Positions 26,970 through 36,500 of a stretch of DNA of 64,000 nucleotides are shown in pieces. Numbering within the stretch: position 1 is the stretch's first letter; every line of letters begins with the position of its first letter. This DNA comes from Polyangiaceae bacterium (GTDB lineage Bacteria > Myxococcota_A > Polyangia > Polyangiales > Polyangiaceae). Location: NCBI GenBank assembly GCA_019637265.1, contig JAHBVY010000001.1, forward strand, positions 1,910,505-1,974,504, read 5' to 3'. The notes under the pieces are model-generated. The model did no database searches. It was not told the origin of the DNA and saw only the letters and a program-made list of their open reading frames with translations. A program made the position numbers and the translations under genes.

Positions 26970-29303
26970 TCAACGCGTGCGGAACGCTGGGTAGCTCGGC
27001 AGCTCACCGCCGATGACGCGCGCGAACAGGCGCGCCTGCACCTCCAACACCCGGCGATAGCTGATGCGATAACCAAAGGTAGGGTGAGTGACCTCTTCAC
27101 CCAGGCGGCGCTCGTAGGCGCCGAGCAGCCGGCGCCGACCGGCGTGAGTGAGCGTGCAAGAGCCTGCTTGGTGGATGAAGTCTGCGGCCGTGATCTCCCC
27201 GGTGTTGATCGCCTTGATCACGATCGAGTCGGCAACGATGGGCCGAAACTCTTCCATCAAGTCGAGGGCCAGCGAAGGCCGCCCGAAGCGCACCTGGTGA
27301 TAGAACCCGAACATCGCGTCCAACCCGGCGAGCTGAATCGCGAGCGTGAAGTCCTTGGTCAGCATCGTGTAGCAAAGTGACAGCATCGCGTTGATGGGGT
27401 CGGTGGGTGGCCGGCGGTTGCGACCGTTCCAGTCGAAGGCCGGGGTGCTGCCGTCAGGTGGCCTGATCACGTTCGGCAGCGCTGAGAAGTAGGCGCGCGC
27501 CGCGGTGCCCTCGATGCCCAAGAGCTCCTCCTGACTCGAGGCGCGGAGCGCCTTGCGCGAGAGGATCTTCAGCTCGCGCAGCAGCACCGCGGTGTCCCCC
27601 GTCGCGTTCCTGCGCACCAGGGTGCGAGCGTTCGCAATCTTGCTGGAGATGATGCCCGCGGCGAGCTCGAGGCGCCGAGCGTCATCGCGCAGCACGTCGT
27701 ACTGCGTGACGCGCAGCGACACCTGGTTCGAGTCGTGCGCCAAGGTGCGCCCCAGGTAGTAGCCGCCGGTGCTGAAGTAGCACACCGGGATCCCTCGACG
27801 GAGCAGCTCCACCACCGCCTGAGTGGAGATCTGCGCGTTGCCGTACAGCGCCACGTGCGAGGTGTTGGGGAGGCGCGCGGTGGTCACCGTGCCTTCACGC
27901 GAGGTGATCTTCAATAGCTCGCCATCGAGCCCGACGCGCGCGCCGTGCTCCTGCACCAAGAGCGGCGCCTTGTCGTCTCGCGCCGGGTGCAGGCGCCTGA
28001 GGGCAGCGCCAGCGGCGATGTCTTGCGGGGTGAGGGTGGCGTACTCTTGAGCGGGAGCGGTGGGTGGTGCTGTAGGGGCGATGGGAGGTGCGGGTTGGTC
28101 AGGTGAGTGGTCTTCTGAGAGGGCGGTGGGTGACGCTTTGGGTGTGGGGGGTGACGCTTTGGGTGCACTGGGTGACGCGGGGTGGTCAGGCAGTTGGTCT
28201 TCTGCGCGGGCGGTGGGTGCACTGGGTGACGCGGGGGGTATACTGGGTGTGGGGGGTGTCGCTTTGGGTGCACCGGGTGACGCTGGTTGGTCAGTTTGGT
28301 GGCCTTCTGAGAGGGCTTTGAGTATGGCGGCGGAGGTGTCAGCGATCAGCTTGGCCTTGAGGTCCTGTTCACTGACTTGTTGGTCACCTTCCGAGGGCAG
28401 CGATGGGCTCGCGCTGGGGTGCAGCGTCTGGTCCGTGGGATTTTCGAGGGGGTTGGGGGTGCGCTGAGAGGCGCCGGGCACAGCGTCTACCTTCGTGTGG
28501 CCCTTCGGCGTGGGCTCCGCGTCGGCGCTGGGCAAGGATTGGTCTGGTTCTCTTACTGATGGGCGCTCCTCGAGTCGCGAGGGCGCGAGCGGCAATGACT
28601 TCGCGCGCGCGGGAATGATCACGGGCTCCGCGCTGGCGGCGCCGAGGTGGTTCGTCTCGTCGGGCAGGCAGATGCCGACCAGCGAGCAACCGCGGCACTT
28701 CGGGCTGTTGTAGAGCGGAGGCGGCGGCTTGGGCTGGAAGTAGAGCTCCTTGGCGCGGGCGATCGCCGCCATCGTGGTGGCGATCAGCCCCTCGGTGATC
28801 TCGATGACCACGCGGCGCTTGTCCTCCGCGTAGTAGATCTCACCGTGATCGCAGGTGTACCCCTGCTCGCGCAGGAGGAGCACTTGGCAGCACAGCTGCG
28901 CGCGATGCTCGAGCAGCGCTCCCTCCAGCACGGATGGCTGCCGCCCCCGCTTGTACTCGATGGGCACCACCGAGCCGCCATCGACGGACACCACGTCCGT
29001 CTTCGCCGTCACCCCCAAGCTGGGAGACGAGAGCCAAACCGAGCGCGCCTGGTAAGGCCGCTCCGGCTCCTCTGGCGCGTCCTCCTTACCGCGCAAGTGC
29101 TTCGGCCGCTTGAGCGGCCGCGGCTTGTCCACCTTGCGATGCACCCAAGCGCCATCCCGAGTGAACTCGTTGTCGTCCCACTCGCCTTGGACCCACGCGA
29201 TGTGTACAGCGCGCTCGCAGTACAAGACCTCCAAGACCACACTCGAAGGCACGAGCGGCGCCGCCGCCTGAACCTCTCCCGCATCACCCGGCCATGCGCT
29301 CAT
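26970..29303 (-). CDS. cas4-cas1: Cas4-Cas1 fusion with long repetitive linker
   Basis: Residues ~1-216 are Cas4: Cys29, the RecB-type KTDVV...PIEYKRG nuclease motif (D103, E116, K118) and the C-terminal cluster Cys203, Cys206, Cys212 expected to hold an iron-sulfur centre. Residues ~436-777 are Cas1, with catalytic candidates E598 (LLGIEGTAARAYF), H669 (GFYHQVRFGRPSLAL) and the acidic DLMEEFRP at 681-688. Cas4 selects and trims protospacers by PAM, and Cas1 with Cas2 integrates them. Such fusions are a hallmark of type I-G (formerly I-U) systems. Between the domains is a ~215-residue Pro/Ala/Ser-rich stretch with about three imperfect ~30-residue repeats (332-419), far longer than in typical ~560-residue fusions. 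A GGAGGAG site precedes the ATG at 29303 by 5 bp. Confidence 0.95.
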   Translation of the reverse strand: MSAWPGDAGEVQAAAPLVPSSVVLEVLYCERAVHIAWVQGEWDDNEFTRDGAWVHRKVDKPRPLKRPKHLRGKEDAPEEPERPYQARSVWLSSPSLGVTAKTDVVSVDGGSVVPIEYKRGRQPSVLEGALLEHRAQLCCQVLLLREQGYTCDHGEIYYAEDKRRVVIEITEGLIATTMAAIARAKELYFQPKPPPPLYNSPKCRGCSLVGICLPDETNHLGAASAEPVIIPARAKSLPLAPSRLEERPSVREPDQSLPSADAEPTPKGHTKVDAVPGASQRTPNPLENPTDQTLHPSASPSLPSEGDQQVSEQDLKAKLIADTSAAILKALSEGHQTDQPASPGAPKATPPTPSIPPASPSAPTARAEDQLPDHPASPSAPKASPPTPKASPTALSEDHSPDQPAPPIAPTAPPTAPAQEYATLTPQDIAAGAALRRLHPARDDKAPLLVQEHGARVGLDGELLKITSREGTVTTARLPNTSHVALYGNAQISTQAVVELLRRGIPVCYFSTGGYYLGRTLAHDSNQVSLRVTQYDVLRDDARRLELAAGIISSKIANARTLVRRNATGDTAVLLRELKILSRKALRASSQEELLGIEGTAARAYFSALPNVIRPPDGSTPAFDWNGRNRRPPTDPINAMLSLCYTMLTKDFTLAIQLAGLDAMFGFYHQVRFGRPSLALDLMEEFRPIVADSIVIKAINTGEITAADFIHQAGSCTLTHAGRRRLLGAYERRLGEEVTHPTFGYRISYRRVLEVQARLFARVIGGELPSYPAFRTR

Positions 29304-29740
29304 GTCACTCCTCCGGTTCCTACTCCGCCGAACTCGTCATCATCGCTCTTCATCTACGAACGGAGCAAGGAGATCCCGAGCGAATGCTGCTCCGATCACC
29401 GCTTGCGGCGGCCACCACACAAAAACTTCCGAAGGCGAGCGCCATGGCCGCAACCCGATGACCGCGATCAGCACCTGGTGATCGAAGCCTGATCGCGATC
29501 ATCGAGAGATCCTCTGACGCGGCGAGCGACTGAACAATAGTGCAGACGATAACGCTGCGCACCACATCAGAACGCCCACCCATCGTAGCGAAATTCGCGC
29601 ATTTCGCGATCGCACCAAGAAACCATCAGGAGCCCCACGTCGCTCATACCCCTATGAGAGCAAGCTTTAAGCCAGCATGAGAGTAACCTACCTCACAAAT
29701 GCTCAGGTGTGTGAAAGGGGTTTAATATGCCACCACACGA
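29304..29740. promoter_or_regulatory. Upstream region of the cas operon
   Basis: This stretch carries no supported gene and is visibly less GC-rich than its surroundings, especially 29520-29740. It should hold the leftward cas promoter. One inverted repeat stands out: GCGAAAT (29588-29594), 6-nt centre, ATTTCGC (29601-29607). It may also be the leader of the decayed repeat series that begins just to its right. Confidence 0.45.
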
Positions 29741-30290
29741 TGTGCACCCTAGCGGCATCCCGTTGACCCGCCACGTCCAGCCCTCACGCTCGTCGGATAC
29801 ATGCGCATGCTGCGTGCCCCGGCGGCGTTCCGTGACCCGCCGTACATGAGTGCACCCGGCGAGGACCGAGCCTCGCCAAGCGCCGTAAGGGGGGCGACGT
29901 CCCTTGTGAGTGCATCCCGCAAGGATCGGCCTCGCCGCGCGGATTGCTCCACCCGGTCCTGGTCCGGCTCTCGATATGCCGCGCTTGCGCTGAAGGATCG
30001 GCCTCGCCGCGCGGATTGCTCCACCCGGGGACTCTTGCCCGAGACCGAGCTCTGGTTCTTGGCGGCGAAGGCGGTGGCGTGACGCGGATTGCTCCACCGG
30101 GTGCCGAGCGTCGGGAGAACCCAGCGCCGATGCTGCACCCCCACGCGAGCGCGGACAGGCTCGGAAGAACCCGGCCCCCCTAGGCCTGATGGTACGCTGG
30201 ACGTCGATGGCGGCCGTACCCACCGCCAAGGCGACGTGTATCGCGCAAGATCCACCTCGCCGAGCACACCAATTCGCTCCCCACCAGCCG
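29741..30290. repeat. Decayed array-like repeat series with a different repeat
   Basis: A 36-bp unit starting AAGGATCGGCCTCGCC and ending GGATTGCTCCACCCGG is exact at 29921-29956 and 29993-30028, exactly 72 bp apart. The 36-bp intervening sequence differs from the next interval. A third, half-degenerate unit lies at ~30066-30101 (GCGGATTGCTCCACC kept, shifted by 1 bp). Partial relatives appear at ~29741/29812 (CGTTCCGTGACCCGCC-like, ~71 bp apart), 29851 and 30240-30285. The unit is unrelated to the main CRISPR repeat. An open frame of 254 codons on the minus strand here reflects the repeats and is not accepted as a gene. Confidence 0.6.
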
Positions 30291-30520
30291 AGTCCTCTGG
30301 TAGAATGGAGGGGCTGAGCATCGCCCGAGCGCGCGAGCGGCCCGGCGCGATGCTCCCCCCGGGCCTCACTCGCAAGCGCTCGATCCTTACAGAATACGGT
30401 CCCCACGTGCCCCCGAAGTATCGAACCAGCCCCCCAATCCGGGACCCTAGCGTCCATTCGCCAGCACCGCTCGCGAGCCGGCCGTCAAGCGCCCCCAGCG
30501 ACTGCGAAATCCAGCAGTCG
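30291..30520 (+). promoter_or_regulatory. Leader of the main CRISPR array
   Basis: About 230 bp between the decayed repeats and the first true repeat; no gene is seen. It should contain the array promoter and Cas1-Cas2 docking signals. It is GC-rich, unlike many leaders. Its last bases form GCGACTGC (30498-30505), 8-nt loop, GCAGTCGC (30514-30521), so the stem's final base is the first base of the first repeat. Confidence 0.6.
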
Positions 30521-33500
30521 CCTTCTGAGTCCTCCGGGACTCAGCCCCATTGAAGCGCCATCCGCACCTCGGGCGACTCCACGACGCGCCCCCCTTCTGA
30601 GTCCTCCGGGACTCAGCCCCATTGAAGCTTCAGCGCGTGCCTGCGGTACATCTCAGCGACCGCGCCTTCTGAGTCCTCCGGGACTCAGCCCCATTGAAGC
30701 GTGGTCCTTCGGCACGCCGAGCTCCACGAGCTGCGGGCCTTCTGAGTCCTCCGGGACTCAGCCCCATTGAAGCCAAGATCGCGGCAGCGGGTGGCAACCG
30801 CGGCGGCGACCTTCTGAGTCCTCCGGGACTCAGCCCCATTGAAGCATGGCCGCCGGCGTCTGGGTCCGAGGCGTGAGCGAGCCCTTCTGAGTCCTCCGGG
30901 ACTCAGCCCCATTGAAGCCTCGGCACCTCCACCCCCAGGATGCGCCGGGGGTTCCCTTCTGAGTCCTCCGGGACTCAGCCCCATTGAAGCATCGCCGCCG
31001 CGCCAGCGGCGGCACGCTCAGCGCGCCCTTCTGAGTCCTCCGGGACTCAGCCCCATTGAAGCATGATCTGTGGGCGCGCTGGCTCCCCAGCGCACCGAAC
31101 CTTCTGAGTCCTCCGGGACTCAGCCCCATTGAAGCATGCTGCGCGGCAAGGTGGTGTTTGCCCGCAAGGTCCTTCTGAGTCCTCCGGGACTCAGCCCCAT
31201 TGAAGCTTTGATTTTCCAGGCCTTGACTGCGGCCTCTTTTTCCTTCTGAGTCCTCCGGGACTCAGCCCCATTGAAGCGTCGCCTCGGTCGTGGTGCCGTC
31301 GACACCCGGAGTCCCTTCTGAGTCCTCCGGGACTCAGCCCCATTGAAGCATGAAGGTGCGATCGCCGCAGGAGCTGGCGCAGCTCCTTCTGAGTCCTCCG
31401 GGACTCAGCCCCATTGAAGCGACGCTCGCCAGCGCTCGCGCAAGGCTTCCTCGGCGCCTTCTGAGTCCTCCGGGACTCAGCCCCATTGAAGCGCGGCGCT
31501 CCGCGCTACTGCTCACCTGCGCGTGAAGGCCTTCTGAGTCCTCCGGGACTCAGCCCCATTGAAGCATGCCATCTGGACGCGGCGCGCCGCTCGGCTTCAG
31601 CCTTCTGAGTCCTCCGGGACTCAGCCCCATTGAAGCGGCCACTCGCGGAGCGCGACGTTGAGCGCAAGGTTCCCTTCTGAGTCCTCCGGGACTCAGCCCC
31701 ATTGAAGCGCCTGCCAGGAGATCTTGCGCACATCGTCAGCGGGCTCCTTCTGAGTCCTCCGGGACTCAGCCCCATTGAAGCCCGCCCGGGCGCCTGACGG
31801 GCGCGACCTTCACCGGTCCTTCTGAGTCCTCCGGGACTCAGCCCCATTGAAGCCGCCAGGGGCTGCGTCCGTAGTTCACAGTGCCCCCTCCTTCTGAGTC
31901 CTCCGGGACTCAGCCCCATTGAAGCACGCGGTCGAAGCCGCCCTGGATCTGGTCAGCGACACCCTTCTGAGTCCTCCGGGACTCAGCCCCATTGAAGCCA
32001 TTTCCGGCTCGCGCGGAAGCGCACCACCACGAAGGCCTTCTGAGTCCTCCGGGACTCAGCCCCATTGAAGCCTTCTCTGCCTCGACCCGCACCGCGACCT
32101 GTTCCTCCCTTCTGAGTCCTCCGGGACTCAGCCCCATTGAAGCCTCGCGGAGATGGACCGCGAGGTTCAGCGCGCGCTCCCTTCTGAGTCCTCCGGGACT
32201 CAGCCCCATTGAAGCTCCGTTGCCGCGCGGCATCGCGCGAGCAGCTCGCGCCCTTCTGAGTCCTCCGGGACTCAGCCCCATTGAAGCCCCGCACCGTTGC
32301 CGCCGGTCACCGCGACGAGCGGGCCTTCTGAGTCCTCCGGGACTCAGCCCCATTGAAGCGACGACTCCAGCGTACCGGTCACGAAGCGCGCGCCGCCTTC
32401 TGAGTCCTCCGGGACTCAGCCCCATTGAAGCGTCTACGTGCGCGGAACCAAGACGGACGGCGCCGCGCCTTCTGAGTCCTCCGGGACTCAGCCCCATTGA
32501 AGCAGGAGTCCTTTGGCTCGCGGTGGCGTGTCCGCGTGGAACCTTCTGAGTCCTCCGGGACTCAGCCCCATTGAAGCACGTTCCCGCGCACCATGACCCG
32601 GGAGAGGTGACGATCCTTCTGAGTCCTCCGGGACTCAGCCCCATTGAAGCCTCGATCCACCCTACGTGGGGACCGAGGACGTCTACCCTTCTGAGTCCTC
32701 CGGGACTCAGCCCCATTGAAGCTTCTGACAGGCAATGGTGTGCGAACTGTTCGTGCCTCCTTCTGAGTCCTCCGGGACTCAGCCCCATTGAAGCATTGAT
32801 GACTGCTCCTCGCGCACCACCTTGCGGACCCTTCTGAGTCCTCCGGGACTCAGCCCCATTGAAGCGCTGACAACCCGCTGAAGGGGCTCGGGAGCATCGT
32901 GCTCCTTCTGAGTCCTCCGGGACTCAGCCCCATTGAAGCAGCGAGCTTGAAATCGATGTCGCATCACTGCCCGGGCCCCTTCTGAGTCCTCCGGGACTCA
33001 GCCCCATTGAAGCCCAGCACGCACACGCGGCGGAGGACCCCAAGCGGTCGCCCTTCTGAGTCCTCCGGGACTCAGCCCCATTGAAGCACGATCTGTGGGC
33101 GCGCCGGCTCGCCGGCGCACCGACCTTCTGAGTCCTCCGGGACTCAGCCCCATTGAAGCACCTGGCGGCATCGGCGAGCCCCCTACCCAGGAGTACACCC
33201 TTCTGAGTCCTCCGGGACTCAGCCCCATTGAAGCACCAGACCCGGCACCTGATAGCCCTGGCCCAGAAGACCTTCTGAGTCCTCCGGGACTCAGCCCCAT
33301 TGAAGCCGCAGAAGCCCGTGGCGCATCTGGTGCTTCACGGCGTCCCTTCTGAGTCCTCCGGGACTCAGCCCCATTGAAGCCACGTGGAAACCTAGCCCTT
33401 GATACAGCTCCACGACGCCTTCTGAGTCCTCCGGGACTCAGCCCCATTGAAGCTTCGAGTATCTGGATGGTCTGCAGGAACGCTACAACCCTTCTGAGTC

Positions 33501-36500
33501 CTCCGGGACTCAGCCCCATTGAAGCTCCGTGGTGCGCCCGCGCCCCGTAGCCGCTACGTAGGCCTTCTGAGTCCTCCGGGACTCAGCCCCATTGAAGCGC
33601 GCACTACCGCCGCAAGCTCTGCCGCTGACAGCGTTCCTTCTGAGTCCTCCGGGACTCAGCCCCATTGAAGCGAGCACACAGCGCCAGGCTACGCGCTCGC
33701 TGAAGCCGCCTTCTGAGTCCTCCGGGACTCAGCCCCATTGAAGCTGATTTTACGAGAGGAGATGAGAAAATGTGGGTGGTCCTTCTGAGTCCTCCGGGAC
33801 TCAGCCCCATTGAAGCGGGTGCCTGTGGGATGAGGGCGATGTGACCCAGGTTCCTTCTGAGTCCTCCGGGACTCAGCCCCATTGAAGCTCGTATCCCGGC
33901 GGAATGACCACGTCGTGCGGGTTCCTTCTGAGTCCTCCGGGACTCAGCCCCATTGAAGCCACGCGGAAACAACCGACGACAGCTTGCGCGCGCCGCCCTT
34001 CTGAGTCCTCCGGGACTCAGCCCCATTGAAGCGACGGGATGACCTGATGACTCTGATCGATCCAAAGGGCCTTCTGAGTCCTCCGGGACTCAGCCCCATT
34101 GAAGCCTCGGCCGCCGCGGTCTCGCGCTGCCGAGTCAGGATCCTTCTGAGTCCTCCGGGACTCAGCCCCATTGAAGCCCCGCGGATTCAGCGATGGCGAA
34201 CGGTGGCGACATCGCCTTCTGAGTCCTCCGGGACTCAGCCCCATTGAAGCTGCGCAAGTTCATCATCTTGACGACGCTCCTGGCCCTTCCTTCTGAGTCC
34301 TCCGGGACTCAGCCCCATTGAAGCCGCTACCCCCCTAAAAAAGTGCCCCCGCCCGGAGGTCCTTCTGAGTCCTCCGGGACTCAGCCCCATTGAAGCCGCC
34401 TGCGCTCGCGGCATGACGGGCACACCCAGTGGTCCTTCTGAGTCCTCCGGGACTCAGCCCCATTGAAGCGGAGGACTTGAGACATGCCAGCTTTGACTCA
34501 GAGTTACCCTTCTGAGTCCTCCGGGACTCAGCCCCATTGAAGCGACAACCCGCTGAACACGTACGGCGACCGGTGGGACTCCTTCTGAGTCCTCCGGGAC
34601 TCAGCCCCATTGAAGCATGCGGCGAGGACACCGCCACTGGCGGCGGGACGACCTTCTGAGTCCTCCGGGACTCAGCCCCATTGAAGCTCAACTCATCGGG
34701 TGATCAATGGCTAGTGCTACCTCCTTCTGAGTCCTCCGGGACTCAGCCCCATTGAAGCCTGCTCTCCTTCCGGGTCCCTGCGACCCATGACCCTCCTTCT
34801 GAGTCCTCCGGGACTCAGCCCCATTGAAGCTTGGTGGGATGGGCCTAGCGAAACGATCGCCTGGCCAGCCTTCTGAGTCCTCCGGGACTCAGCCCCATTG
34901 AAGCCTCGAGGGCATCGACCGCAAGCTCACATCCCGTCTCCCTTCTGAGTCCTCCGGGACTCAGCCCCATTGAAGCCAGCGTCGCCGCGCTCCGCCCCGC
35001 CGCCTCCTTCGCCCTTCTGAGTCCTCCGGGACTCAGCCCCATTGAAGCTTCGCGACCGCGCGATACCACGGCAGCGATGAGCCGCCTTCTGAGTCCTCCG
35101 GGACTCAGCCCCATTGAAGCTTACTGGCCACGCTGCTGCCTCCCCACGTCCTTGAGCCTTCTGAGTCCTCCGGGACTCAGCCCCATTGAAGCATGGGCCA
35201 GTACGGGCGTGGGTTCAGCCAGGGCCAGCCTTCTGAGTCCTCCGGGACTCAGCCCCATTGAAGCTCCTGCTCGTCCGCTCGGGACGCGCTCTTCGCCCGT
35301 CCTTCTGAGTCCTCCGGGACTCAGCCCCATTGAAGCATAAGGGGCTCCTAGCACACGAGCCGCGCATTATCCACCTTCTGAGTCCTCCGGGACTCAGCCC
35401 CATTGAAGCGCTACACCTTTACCGCGCAGCAAAGCTGTGCCATGGCCTTCTGAGTCCTCCGGGACTCAGCCCCATTGAAGCCCAGGGGGCTCCTGGCGCG
35501 GCGCACAGCGAACAGGTCCTTCTGAGTCCTCCGGGACTCAGCCCCATTGAAGCGACTTGAAGATCGTGAACGCCCCGATGTCGGCCCACATCCTTCTGAG
35601 TCCTCCGGGACTCAGCCCCATTGAAGCTCAAGGACCTGCAGGCGGGTGCTACGGTGCACTCTCCCTTCTGAGTCCTCCGGGACTCAGCCCCATTGAAGCA
35701 TCGCAGTCCCTGCCGCCGGTGGTAAGGCTGGCGCCGCCTTCTGAGTCCTCCGGGACTCAGCCCCATTGAAGCCTCCAGGTGCAGGACGTCTACGTGTACC
35801 CCGCGCTCGCCTTCTGAGTCCTCCGGGACTCAGCCCCATTGAAGCGCCGCAGCGATCGACAGCCAGCGCATGCTCTACGGTCCTTCTGAGTCCTCCGGGA
35901 CTCAGCCCCATTGAAGCGCGCTCCATGACGGTGCCGCCGTCAGCTACGACCACCTTCTGAGTCCTCCGGGACTCAGCCCCATTGAAGCAGAACGACATGC
36001 ACCGCATGTGCGCGCTGACGAACCCTTCTGAGTCCTCCGGGACTCAGCCCCATTGAAGCAACGGCACACCCCACTTCACACACCTGACGTTGGAGCCTTC
36101 TGAGTCCTCCGGGACTCAGCCCCATTGAAGCCGGTCCCACGTCCGCGACCGTCACCGCGCCCGCCTCGTCCTTCTGAGTCCTCCGGGACTCAGCCCCATT
36201 GAAGCTGTGGGATGGGTGGGCACGCCTGGGTCGCCTAGGTGCCTTCTGAGTCCTCCGGGACTCAGCCCCATTGAAGCATCTCGGTGCGCTCACCCAACGT
36301 GCTCCCCTCGAGCGCCTTCTGAGTCCTCCGGGACTCAGCCCCATTGAAGCGCCAACTGGCCGCGCCCGGTCACCTTCTGGGTGACCTCCTTCTGAGTCCT
36401 CCGGGACTCAGCCCCATTGAAGCGCCGCGCCCGCGACGTTGCCGCGTGGCAATTCGGCGACCTTCTGAGTCCTCCGGGACTCAGCCCCATTGAAGCATGA

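Noticed and set aside
26957..27100. Longer Cas2 with an N-terminal extension
   Set aside because: The extra 48 codons lie inside cas1 in another frame; the ATG at 26956 has a strong ribosome site and fits Cas2 length.
29693..30457. 254-codon minus-strand open frame with repeated GGAIRAARPIL
   Set aside because: It overlays the decayed array-like DNA repeats, has no recognisable domain and no ribosome site; the protein repeat follows from the DNA repeat.
36343..36387. Partial extra repeat (CACCTTCTGGGTGACC) inside a spacer
   Set aside because: Only about eight bases match the repeat start; this is best explained by chance within the target sequence.
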